A stretch of DNA of 23,517 nucleotides, from NCBI GenBank assembly GCA_023432025.1, contig JAEYVE010000088.1:1-23517 (forward strand), written 5' to 3'. This DNA comes from Pseudomonadota bacterium (GTDB lineage: Bacteria > Myxococcota_A > Polyangia > Polyangiales > Polyangiaceae). The position numbers and the translations under genes are program-made. The notes beneath the pieces are model-generated. The model did not search any database. It saw only the letters and a list, made by a program, of their open reading frames with translations, and was not told the DNA's origin. Numbering within the stretch: the first letter of the stretch is position 1; each line of letters starts with the position of its first letter. Shown here piece after piece: positions 16,553-23,517 of the stretch.

Positions 16553-17974
16553 ATGGGTGGACTGGGCCATACGCAGTACGGGCCCTTGCGGCCCCACACG
16601 GCTGTTCTTTCGGCCGTACAGCGCGCGAGCGACATGGGGCTCATTGCGCTCACGTACGGAGTCACGGAGGCGCTGCGGCCGCAGCGGTGGAACGAGTACA
16701 ACACGCTCGCGCTGCTCCTTGCGGTGTTCCTGTTCCAGGTCGTGGCAGAGTCCAACGGGCTCTACCGCGCCTGGCGAGGGATACCGCTGAAGCGCGAGCT
16801 CGCGACCACCCTCGCAACGTGGCTTCTCGCCACTCCGGTGCTGCTCTTCGCCGGCTTCTTGACGAAAACCAGCGAGGAGTTCTCCCGCGTCAACACGGTG
16901 GCGTGGTTCGTGATGACGCCGCTGGTGCTCGCCGCCTTCCGCGCCTCGACGCGCTTGGTGCTGGCGGCGCTCCGCAGGCGCGGCCACAACACGCGCATGG
17001 TCGCCATCGCGGGCTGCACGCCCGCGGCGAGCGCTCTGGCCGCTCACATGGCGAGCGACCCCAGCGCAGGCCTGGTGGTCCATGGCGTGTACGACGATCG
17101 CGGAGAACGGAGACGCGCGCCCTTCGATGGGCAAGCCGTGACCTTCGTGGGAGACCTCGATCAACTCGTGACGGACGCGCGCACGGGACTCGTCGACATC
17201 GTTTACATCGCGCTTCCGCTGCGCGCGGAGACGCGCATCGGGTGGCTTCTGAAGCGGCTGGGAGACACCACGGCCACCGTGTACGTGGTCGCCGACTTCT
17301 ACGGATTTCATCCGCTTCACTCGCAGTGGTCCACCGTAGGCAACGTGCCTGTAGTCAGCGTTCACGACACGCCGTTCGACGGCGTGGGCGGGTGGGTCAA
17401 GCGCGTCGAGGACCTCTTGATCGGTGTCTTGATCCTGATCGTCATCTCGTTGCCCATGCTCGCAGTCATGCTGGCCATCAAGCTGAGCGGCCCCGGGCCC
17501 ATCTTCTTCCGACAGCGCCGCTACGGCCTCAATGGACGAGAAATCCGCGTGCTCAAGTTCCGCACCATGACCGTCTGTGAGGACGGTCCCACCGTGAACC
17601 AAGCACGCAAGAACGACTCACGGATAACTCCCATCGGCTCGTTCTTGAGACGTAGCTCGCTCGACGAGCTTCCCCAGTTCTTCCAGGTCATCACGGGAGA
17701 AATGTCGATCGTGGGTCCTCGTCCGCACGCGGTTTCGCACAACGAAGAGTACCGACGTCTCATCTCGGGCTACATGCTGCGCCACAAGGTCAAGCCGGGC
17801 ATCACTGGTTGGGCGCAGATCAACGGCTGGCGAGGAGAGACGGACGTGCTCGAGAAAATGCAAAAGCGCGTCGAACACGACCTCGAGTACATCCGCAATT
17901 GGAGACTCAGCCTCGACATCTGGATCATCTTCATGACCATCTTCGGGTCGAAGACCCGGAAGAACGCCTACTGA
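16553..17974 (+). CDS. Undecaprenyl-phosphate sugar phosphotransferase (WcaJ/EpsZ-type exopolysaccharide priming enzyme)
   Basis: 473 residues; GAGAGG lies 4 bases before the ATG. The N-terminal half has four likely membrane helices (about 26-40, 50-66, 83-102, 113-130) and a CoA-binding-like segment (about 148-270). A fifth hydrophobic helix at 288-310 leads into the catalytic domain, which has KRVEDLLIGVL, VLKFRTM (334-340), SLDELPQFFQVITGEMSIVG then PRPH (369-392), and KPGITGWAQINGWRGETD (414-431). This is the standard layout of polyprenyl glycosylphosphotransferases, which put the first sugar phosphate on undecaprenyl phosphate to begin exopolysaccharide repeat synthesis. The sugar may be glucose or galactose. 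No other capsule genes adjoin it, so it is an isolated priming gene. It appears to be driven by the sigma-54 promoter and to be read together with the lipoprotein gene that follows. Confidence 0.94.
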   Translation: MGGLGHTQYGPLRPHTAVLSAVQRASDMGLIALTYGVTEALRPQRWNEYNTLALLLAVFLFQVVAESNGLYRAWRGIPLKRELATTLATWLLATPVLLFAGFLTKTSEEFSRVNTVAWFVMTPLVLAAFRASTRLVLAALRRRGHNTRMVAIAGCTPAASALAAHMASDPSAGLVVHGVYDDRGERRRAPFDGQAVTFVGDLDQLVTDARTGLVDIVYIALPLRAETRIGWLLKRLGDTTATVYVVADFYGFHPLHSQWSTVGNVPVVSVHDTPFDGVGGWVKRVEDLLIGVLILIVISLPMLAVMLAIKLSGPGPIFFRQRRYGLNGREIRVLKFRTMTVCEDGPTVNQARKNDSRITPIGSFLRRSSLDELPQFFQVITGEMSIVGPRPHAVSHNEEYRRLISGYMLRHKVKPGITGWAQINGWRGETDVLEKMQKRVEHDLEYIRNWRLSLDIWIIFMTIFGSKTRKNAY

Positions 17975-18048
17975 ACGCACGGATTTCGAAGAACTTCGCA
18001 TCGGCAGCCGCGCGCGTGTGCGAGGCGCGGGCGAGAGGAATAGTAGAG

Positions 18049-19089
18049 ATGAAACGAGCTACTCACTTCAGCCTCCTATTGGCGCCACTCGCTCTCGCTC
18101 TGGCGGGCTGCTCCAAGGACGACAGCGACAACGGCAACGACGGCGCTCCCGGGGCGCCGACATTCAGCAGCAGCCCCGTCACCACCGCGAGCGTCGGCAC
18201 CAAGTACGAGTACTTGGTGACGACGGACGACGCCACCGGCGACCCGCGCACCATCGCCGCGCCGACGCTCCCCGCCTGGCTCGTCCTCGAGGACGCCGGG
18301 GATGGAACGGCGAAGCTCAGCGGCATTCCGACCCCGGTCGATACGGGCCAACAAAGCGTCGAGCTCCAGGTGTCCGACAAGGACGGGGCGAACGGCCAGA
18401 ACTTCCAGATCGAAGTCACCAGCGACTTCGTCTCCAACGCGGTCGAGGACGAGTTCGACGGCGACACGTTGAACGAGATCTGGCAGTTCTACGATCCGCT
18501 CCAGGACTCGCAGCTCTTGATCGCCGAAGGCGAGGTCCAAATTTCCGTGCCAGAGGGCGTACCTCACGATCTGTGGGTCGGAGACGAGAACACGGCACCG
18601 CGCATCTTGCAGCAGGTGGACAACAAGGACTTCGGGATCGAGGTCAAGTTCAATTCCGAGCCCACCAAGCGCTACCAAATGCACGGGGTCATCGCGCAAG
18701 AAACGCCCGACAAGTTCGTCCGCTTCGAGCTTCACCACGACGGCACCACGCAGCGCATTTATGCGGCGTCCATCGACGGAACGGTGGCGCGTATTCGCGT
18801 GAACCAAGTGGTCGAGGGTAGCCCGCCCAACACCCTTCGCATCATGCGGAACGGGGAGTTCTGGACGCTCCAATACGCGGCGGATGGCGCCAACTGGGTC
18901 GACGCAGCGGCGTTCTCGCAGCCGCTCGAGGTGACGGGGATCGGTCTTTTTGGAGGGAACGCGCGTGGCAAGAACAGCCCCGCGTTCACGGCAAGAGCAG
19001 ACTACTTCCGCAACACCGACCTCTCGAGCTTGCCAAGCTTGCAGCTCCCGGAGGCGCCGGGAGCGAACCCAGAAGAGCCGAAAGACTGA
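18049..19089 (+). CDS. Lipoprotein with Ig-like (He_PIG) and putative concanavalin-like domains
   Basis: 346 residues. The ATG at 18049 has AGAGGAA about 8 bases upstream and begins a perfect lipobox signal (LALAGC, Cys21); the frame is open earlier but without signal sequence. After an Asp/Asn/Gly linker, residues about 34-125 fit a putative Ig domain of the He_PIG type (PTFSSSPVTTASVGTKYEYL, then PTLPAWLVLE and KLSGIPTP). Residues about 131-325 look like a beta-sandwich of the DUF1349/LamG/GH16-like type: DEFDGDTLNEIWQFYD at its start and TGIGLFGGN near its end. No glycosidase catalytic motif was seen, so carbohydrate binding is more likely than cleavage. It lies 74 bases after the glycosylphosphotransferase with no terminator between and a very strong one after it, so both form one unit. 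A role in exopolysaccharide binding is inferred. Confidence 0.85.
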   Translation: MKRATHFSLLLAPLALALAGCSKDDSDNGNDGAPGAPTFSSSPVTTASVGTKYEYLVTTDDATGDPRTIAAPTLPAWLVLEDAGDGTAKLSGIPTPVDTGQQSVELQVSDKDGANGQNFQIEVTSDFVSNAVEDEFDGDTLNEIWQFYDPLQDSQLLIAEGEVQISVPEGVPHDLWVGDENTAPRILQQVDNKDFGIEVKFNSEPTKRYQMHGVIAQETPDKFVRFELHHDGTTQRIYAASIDGTVARIRVNQVVEGSPPNTLRIMRNGEFWTLQYAADGANWVDAAAFSQPLEVTGIGLFGGNARGKNSPAFTARADYFRNTDLSSLPSLQLPEAPGANPEEPKD

Positions 19090-19156
19090 CGCGAACGGGG
19101 CGAGCTCGAACGACGAAGACCAACACACGAGCTCGAAAGAGGGCGACGAGGGGACG

Positions 19157-19198
19157 GGACGGGGCGCTCACCGAAAGGTGAGCGCCCCGTCCTTTTTT
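19157..19198 (+). terminator. Strong intrinsic terminator
   Basis: A perfect 16-bp stem (19157-19172 with 19177-19192) capped by a GAAA tetraloop and followed by six T (19193-19198). This textbook rho-independent terminator closes the glycosylphosphotransferase/lipoprotein unit and separates it from the protease gene. Confidence 0.95.
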
Positions 19199-19248
19199 CG
19201 AGTGAGCGCGGGCTTCGAGCTGGGCGTGGCGTTTGCACACCGGAGCGC

Positions 19249-20979
19249 GTGGGGACGAAAACACGAGCAGTTCCGAAGCAATACCGGTCCAACACACGTC
19301 TCGCGCGTCTCGTCGCTCTCGCCGTGATGCTGCTGGCCGCACCGAGCGGCGCGTACTCTTACATGCACACGGACACGAACAACAAACGCCTGCATCTGTC
19401 GGCGATCAATCCCTGGGTCCCGGGACCCTATCTGCCGCTGGCCGCGAACACGAGCAACCAGAGTGGGATCACCCCCGACGAGCTGGAGCGCGCGGTCGTG
19501 CGAGCGCTGCGCTCATGGCAACGCGCCAGCTTCGACGCCTTCTCGTTCGACTACTGGCAAGGGGACGATTCGCGCGTCTACGCGGTGGGTATGAAGCGCG
19601 ACGGACTCAGCTCGCTCTTCTTCGCGTCCGCAGATCCCGAGCACGGCGGTCTCACGCGGAGTCAGTCGGCATACACGCGCGTGTACTTCGATGCCGAGAC
19701 CGGCGCCATCGACGAAGTCGACATCGTCTTGAACGACGTCGACATGAAGTTCACCGCGGACCCGGTGCAGGCCAGCTACGCGGGAGGCGACGAGGGCCAC
19801 GTCATCGTGCTGGAGGACGTCCTTGCCCACGAGTTTGGGCACGCGCTCGGGCTGGGACACAGCGGGATCCTCGACGCCACGATGTTCGCCTTCGGTTGGG
19901 AGGGGCAAGCCGCGCTCAGCTGCGATGACGCTCGCGCGGTGCGGGCCCTCTACGGAACGGGTGACGAGCGCAGCGCGCTCACCGGTCGTGTCCTCGACCC
20001 CGAGGGCAAGGCGGTGTTCGGAGCGCACGTCGTGGCGGTCGAGCTGTCCGGTCCAAGCGTTGCAGCAAGCACCATTTCGTCTCGCGACGGCGGCTATCGC
20101 ATCGCCGGCCTCCCGCGCGGCTCCTACGTCGTGATGGTCGAGCCCTTCGTCGCCGGCGCCCCCGCGCTCGACGACGCTTATGCCGACCTGAGCCTCACGA
20201 GCAGCTGCTACGGCCGTCGGTTTTCACGCACCTTCTACGGCAGGGAGAACGGCAGGTTGGACGTGTTTCGGCTCGCGGCTAGCTCGACGACCAGCGCCGG
20301 GGACGTCATCGTGTCGTGCTTTGGCGTTGCGCCCACCACGGCGTTCGACGACTTCGCGCCGCCGGTGCTCGAGTTCGACGACTCGGGCGACTTGGCCACG
20401 CTCCTTTTGGCGCCGCCCGGAGCAGGAGGCCAAATGCAAGTGCGCACCAAAGAGGGGCCGTTGCAGCTCGACTTCGTCGCCTACTCGCTCTTTTCTCCTG
20501 CGCTCGTGCGCCCACGTCTGGAGGGCGCGGAACCCGAAGTCGCAACCGCCGACCTGGCGAACTCGATGAGCCTCCCCGAACACACCGGGCGGGATGCTCG
20601 CCTCCGGTCGGACTGGGTGGCGGCCGGTGAGCACACGGTGACGCTTGAAACGTCCCTGCTCGGCCCTCAAACGTACCCGATGGGCGGCACATACCTCGAC
20701 GAGGAGCCGTTCGTGCTCGTCGTCGGACACCAACGCGCCCCCACCTCGCGTACCGAGTGCACCCAGAGAGCTCCGTTGTCCGACTACTCGCCGCCGCTCG
20801 ATGGTCCGCGTCGCAGAATCCTCGACGACGACGGGCTCTTCGGTCTGAGCTGTCACGCTGTCCCAGGCAGCCCCCCAGCTCGAGGCCAGGGCTGGCCAGT
20901 GCTGTGCGCCATCGGCGCGCTCATCGCGCTCTGCTATCGCGCTGGCTTCGGCCGCAGGCGCGGACGCACTCCGCGTTGA
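19249..20979 (+). CDS. Secreted matrixin-like (M10) zinc metalloprotease with carboxypeptidase-regulatory domain and C-terminal anchor
   Basis: 576 residues from a GTG start at 19249; GGAG is only 3 bases upstream, so the start is not certain. A signal peptide ends near GAYS (37). The catalytic domain has the full zinc motif HEFGHALGLGHS (194-205) and a Met-turn at DATMF (Met212). A carboxypeptidase-regulatory-like Ig fold follows at 243-300 (ALTGRVLDPEGKAVFGA, then DGGYRIAGLPRGSYVV). The middle to C-terminal part is Asp/Ala-rich with no clear family. The tail holds Cys535 in SCHAVPG, a hydrophobic helix at about 549-564 and an Arg-rich end (RRRGR), much like a MYXO-CTERM sorting signal. It is therefore probably exported and held on the surface. 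The substrate is unknown. It ends 3 bases from the convergent phosphoesterase gene. Confidence 0.9.
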   Translation: MGTKTRAVPKQYRSNTRLARLVALAVMLLAAPSGAYSYMHTDTNNKRLHLSAINPWVPGPYLPLAANTSNQSGITPDELERAVVRALRSWQRASFDAFSFDYWQGDDSRVYAVGMKRDGLSSLFFASADPEHGGLTRSQSAYTRVYFDAETGAIDEVDIVLNDVDMKFTADPVQASYAGGDEGHVIVLEDVLAHEFGHALGLGHSGILDATMFAFGWEGQAALSCDDARAVRALYGTGDERSALTGRVLDPEGKAVFGAHVVAVELSGPSVAASTISSRDGGYRIAGLPRGSYVVMVEPFVAGAPALDDAYADLSLTSSCYGRRFSRTFYGRENGRLDVFRLAASSTTSAGDVIVSCFGVAPTTAFDDFAPPVLEFDDSGDLATLLLAPPGAGGQMQVRTKEGPLQLDFVAYSLFSPALVRPRLEGAEPEVATADLANSMSLPEHTGRDARLRSDWVAAGEHTVTLETSLLGPQTYPMGGTYLDEEPFVLVVGHQRAPTSRTECTQRAPLSDYSPPLDGPRRRILDDDGLFGLSCHAVPGSPPARGQGWPVLCAIGALIALCYRAGFGRRRGRTPR

Positions 20980-20982
20980 CGA

Positions 20983-21717
20983 TCACCTCGGGTCGAGCGT
21001 GATGACGAGCTCGTCCATGAAGTGGGGGTTCAGCTCGGCCCGCACGTAGCCGAACGGGTTGCACACGACGCGCGTTGCGCCGATCCGGTAGTCGCACGAC
21101 TCGTGGGTGTGCCCGTGCACCCAGAGCCTGGGTTGGCGTTGCACGATGAGCGGTTCTACGTCGCCCACGAAGTAGCAGTTGAGGCGACTGTCCTCGAACC
21201 TGCGGGCCACGGACCGCACCGACGGCAAGTGATGAGAGACGACCACGTCGTTCGATGACAAGGTGGACTCGAGGAAACTGCGGGCCTTCTCGAAGGCGCC
21301 CCACACCCACTGCTCGTAGTCGGCGATCGCTTGAAAGTCGGACATGGCGCTACGCAAAGCGCGCGCGTCGGGCGAATCCGGATACCACAAGGTCGTCCCG
21401 ACGAAGCGTTGCCCCAAGAGCGTGACCGTCGACTCCTCGAGCCAGTGCACGTTGGGAGCCACCTCGGTGAGCTTCTCCCGCGTGGACCGCATCAGCGCGT
21501 AGTCTCCGCCGTACCACTCGTGATTGCCGGCAACGAACACGACGTGTGGGCAGTGCCGACCGAACATCGCGAGCGTGTCCAAGAGACCTGGCGCCACCGC
21601 GACGTCGCCCGCCAGGACCACCACGTCCGACCCCTCGGGGCGCAGACTCTCCACGAAGTGACGCCCACCGTCGGCGTGAAACTCCGTGTGTACGTCGGAG
21701 AGCACTCGAATGCGCAT
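20983..21717 (-). CDS. Calcineurin-like metallophosphoesterase
   Basis: 244 residues from the ATG at 21717, which starts the fold directly (MRIRVLSDVHTEFH). All metal-binding motifs are in order: DVH (Asp8, His10), GD (Asp38), GNHE (Asn65-His66), the SHH near 161-163 and HGHTH (201-205). It is a soluble cytoplasmic enzyme that cleaves phosphoester bonds; the substrate cannot be told from sequence. No Shine-Dalgarno is seen before this ATG, and an in-frame extension to 21783 is possible but has no family sequence. It is transcribed alone and divergent from the TauE/SafE gene. Confidence 0.92.
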   Translation of the reverse strand: MRIRVLSDVHTEFHADGGRHFVESLRPEGSDVVVLAGDVAVAPGLLDTLAMFGRHCPHVVFVAGNHEWYGGDYALMRSTREKLTEVAPNVHWLEESTVTLLGQRFVGTTLWYPDSPDARALRSAMSDFQAIADYEQWVWGAFEKARSFLESTLSSNDVVVSHHLPSVRSVARRFEDSRLNCYFVGDVEPLIVQRQPRLWVHGHTHESCDYRIGATRVVCNPFGYVRAELNPHFMDELVITLDPR

Positions 21718-21845
21718 CGTGTTCGATGAACTTGAACCCGCGTCGTGTTTCCGTCCAAGAACGGCAGCCGGCAGGACCAGCACGGCCCTTTCCGCCAGCA
21801 GACGACGGACAGCCCCCGAGAGAGAGCCTGACCCGGCCGCGCGGT

Positions 21846-21874
21846 TTGAGGGGCCCGACGACTGTGGCTAGGGT
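21846..21874 (+). promoter_or_regulatory. Weak sigma-70-like promoter candidate for the TauE/SafE gene
   Basis: TTGAGG (21846-21851), a 17-base spacer, then TAGGGT (21869-21874). The -35 matches 4 of 6 and the -10 matches 3 of 6. The implied start is only about 8 bases before the ATG at 21890, so the leader would be very short. Confidence 0.25.
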
Positions 21875-21889
21875 GAGCCCCTTCCCTTC

Positions 21890-22687
21890 ATGGACTGGCT
21901 GTACACTTGTTCAGGATTCGTAGTCGGTACGCTCGTGGGCGCGACGGGCGTCGGCGGCGGCTCCTTGATGACGCCCATCCTGGTGCTGCTCTTCGGAGTC
22001 TCACCGACGACCGCTGTCGGGACGGACCTTCTTTTCGCGTCGATCACCAAAGGCTTCGGCACCGCGCTCCATGGCTTCAACCGGTCCATCAGCTGGCCCA
22101 TCGTCGGCGCCCTGTGCGCGGGCAGCCTGCCTGCCGCGCTCGGCACCCTCTGGCTGATCCATGACGTCCTCGATCGCGACGCCGTAGCCCCCGTCATTCG
22201 ATACGCACTCGGAGTCGCGCTCGTGGTCACGTCGTGCGCCCTCCTCGTCCAAGCGCTCCGCACCAAGCGCCCTCGCGCCGACGCAGAAGCCCCGGCAAAC
22301 GGGCCCTCCTCGGACGAGCCCGTATTCACCAGGCGAGTCGTCGTCTGCACGGTCGCCACGGGCGCCGTCCTCGGCTGCCTCGTCACGCTCACCTCCGTCG
22401 GCGCCGGCGCGCTCGGCGTGATGGTGCTGATGGCCCTATTTCCCGGCATACGCTCGGTGCGCATCGTCGGCACCGACATCGCCCACGCCGTGCCGCTCAC
22501 GCTCATTGCCGGACTTGGACATGCCGGCATTGGCGGCGTGGATTTCGGCATGCTCGGCTGGCTCCTCCTGGGGAGCGTTCCTGGCATCGCGGTCGGTACC
22601 CAGGCGTCCTTTCGGCTCCCCGAACGCGCCATGAAGCAGCTCCTGGCAGCTCTGCTGTTCGTCGTGGGCGCCAAGCTCGTGCTCTGA
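21890..22687 (+). CDS. TauE/SafE-family membrane permease (putative sulfite/organosulfur exporter)
   Basis: 265 residues with about eight hydrophobic segments in two halves, separated by a charged loop at about 124-146. The first half carries the family signature GATGVGGGSLMTPILVLLFG followed by TTAVGTDLLFASITKGFG; the second half repeats it in weaker form (LTSVGAGALGVMVLMALFPG, then RIVGTDIAHAVPLT). This internal repeat is typical of TauE/SafE (DUF81) proteins, which move sulfite, sulfoacetate or similar small anions across the inner membrane. The actual substrate is unknown. The start has only a poor ribosome binding site. Its stop lies 5 bases from the convergent phosphatase-family gene. 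Confidence 0.93.
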   Translation: MDWLYTCSGFVVGTLVGATGVGGGSLMTPILVLLFGVSPTTAVGTDLLFASITKGFGTALHGFNRSISWPIVGALCAGSLPAALGTLWLIHDVLDRDAVAPVIRYALGVALVVTSCALLVQALRTKRPRADAEAPANGPSSDEPVFTRRVVVCTVATGAVLGCLVTLTSVGAGALGVMVLMALFPGIRSVRIVGTDIAHAVPLTLIAGLGHAGIGGVDFGMLGWLLLGSVPGIAVGTQASFRLPERAMKQLLAALLFVVGAKLVL

Positions 22688-22692
22688 CTGCG

Positions 22693-23433
22693 TCACGGCT
22701 CAGTCCGCCCACCGCCCCCCAGGGCTGGAGCGCTGGCTTCGCGACCCGCCGCGGGCAACGCGAGCTCGACGTAGACCGGCCTGTGGTCACTCGCGCGCGT
22801 GGGCCGCGTGCCCGCGCGCTTCGGCGCAAAGCCTCGCACGAACACGTGGTCGAGCGGCGCCCCCAAAAAACCGCCCAGCTGGTAGGCCGTGACCCCAACG
22901 CCCCGAGTCGCTTCCGTGAAGCCCGCAAGAGAAAACGTGTGGACGGTTCGTTCGCGCGAATAGCGATCCATGGTGTTGAAGTCACCGGCCACGACCGTGG
23001 GCAGCGACCAGCGCTCGGCGTCTCGGAGAATGGCCCGCACTTGATCGAGCCGCACACCCGGGCTCGAAATGAAGGTCTCGTTGTGCACGCTGTACACGAC
23101 GAACCCGGTTCTGCCTCGCTCGAGCTCCGCGCCGACCGCGATGCGCACGCCGCCCCCGAACCAAGGTTCGTGCGGCAAAACGAGCTTCCAGTCGCTCACG
23201 ATTGGAAAGCGACTGAGCACCGCGTTGCCGAACTCGTCGTCGTCGCGCAGCGTCGCGGGATAGTAGACGAACTGCATGCCGAGCCGGGCAGCGAGCACCT
23301 CGGTCTCTCGGCCGCTGACTTCCTGCACCGTCACGACGTCCGCGAGTGACAGCTCGGCGTCACTCCGGATTTCTCGAGCCGCTCGCTCGACGTGCTCGCC
23401 GTACTCGATGTTGAACGTGACGAGACGCAGCAC
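22693..23433 (-). CDS. Endonuclease/exonuclease/phosphatase (EEP) family hydrolase
   Basis: About 246 residues from a GTG at 23433, chosen because GAGGAG lies 9 bases upstream and the fold begins at once (LRLVTFNIEY). EEP motifs in order are the metal-binding Asn in FNIE, the Glu in VQEVSGRETEV, the His in YSVHNETF, GDFNTMD, LDHVFVRG and the final SDHRPVYVEL. All catalytic positions are present. Family members cleave DNA phosphodiesters, sphingomyelin or inositol phosphates; which applies here is not visible. The frame stays open from 23433 to the right edge of the window, so a longer exported form starting outside cannot be excluded. Confidence 0.88.
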   Translation of the reverse strand: MLRLVTFNIEYGEHVERAAREIRSDAELSLADVVTVQEVSGRETEVLAARLGMQFVYYPATLRDDDEFGNAVLSRFPIVSDWKLVLPHEPWFGGGVRIAVGAELERGRTGFVVYSVHNETFISSPGVRLDQVRAILRDAERWSLPTVVAGDFNTMDRYSRERTVHTFSLAGFTEATRGVGVTAYQLGGFLGAPLDHVFVRGFAPKRAGTRPTRASDHRPVYVELALPAAGREASAPALGGGGRTEP

Positions 23434-23517
23434 GGTAGCGGGCTCCTCGCCGTGCCCCGCCGCGGAAACCGACGTCGGCAAGCACCCTGGCTCTGTCCGC
23501 GCCGGACCGCACGGCGC

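Noticed and set aside
16430..17602. Minus-strand open frame of 390 codons opposite the glycosylphosphotransferase
   Set aside because: His/Arg/Glu-rich shadow with no family features; it would also cover the sigma-54 promoter.
19223..19237. Possible second sigma-54 promoter before the protease gene (GG 19223-19224, GC 19235-19236)
   Set aside because: Spacing fits but three consensus bases differ, and transcription would start at about 19248, leaving no leader for the GTG at 19249. Too weak to call.

Overview
The window looks like chromosomal DNA of a myxobacterium or close relative (Myxococcota, probably the Polyangiales side). It is very GC-rich and uses GC-ending third codon positions. 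It encodes a Ser/Thr kinase with a PEGA tail, several lipoproteins with Gly/Ser-rich linkers, a secreted matrixin-type protease with a MYXO-CTERM-like tail, a near-consensus sigma-54 promoter, and a primary-type sigma factor. The organism assignment is inferred from content, not from a search. No tRNA, rRNA, CRISPR array, IS element or phage gene was seen.

Layout. 1-665: 3' part of a winged-helix regulator that continues off the left edge. 673-2061 (-): Ser/Thr kinase. 2433-3944 (+): DUF937/OmpA-like inner-membrane protein. It meets the next operon tail to tail at two back-to-back hairpins (3970-4039). 11218 down to 4052 (-): a six-gene TonB transport locus in the order tonB, exbB, exbD, exbD, TonB-dependent receptor, beta-helix-type lipoprotein. 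11375-12121 (+): a PhoB-like response regulator divergent from tonB. Three heptamers at exact 11-bp spacing lie in front of it and resemble a tandem site for this regulator class. 12156-13169 (-): GT2 membrane glycosyltransferase. 13281-13829 (+): membrane-anchored PD-(D/E)XK nuclease-like protein. 13855-14460 (-): secreted chalcone-isomerase-like protein. 14837-16171 (+): RpoD-type sigma factor without region 1.1, behind a sigma-70-like promoter. 16553-19089 (+): a two-gene unit (polyprenyl glycosylphosphotransferase plus surface lipoprotein) bounded by a sigma-54 promoter and a very strong terminator. 19249-20979 (+): matrixin metalloprotease. 20983-21717 (-): metallophosphoesterase. 21890-22687 (+): TauE/SafE permease. 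22693-23433 (-): endonuclease/exonuclease/phosphatase-family enzyme, whose frame stays open to the right edge.

Two groups look like working systems. The first is the TonB locus, which carries its own energising complex, an outer-membrane receptor and a lipoprotein that may be its surface partner. The adjacent PhoB-like regulator suggests nutrient (perhaps phosphate) control, but the substrate is unknown. The second is the sigma-54-driven pair joining a polysaccharide-priming transferase to a lipoprotein with Ig-like and possible lectin-like domains, which suggests regulated exopolysaccharide production at the cell surface. The other genes are mostly single units in alternating orientation, with many convergent stop codons only a few bases apart.
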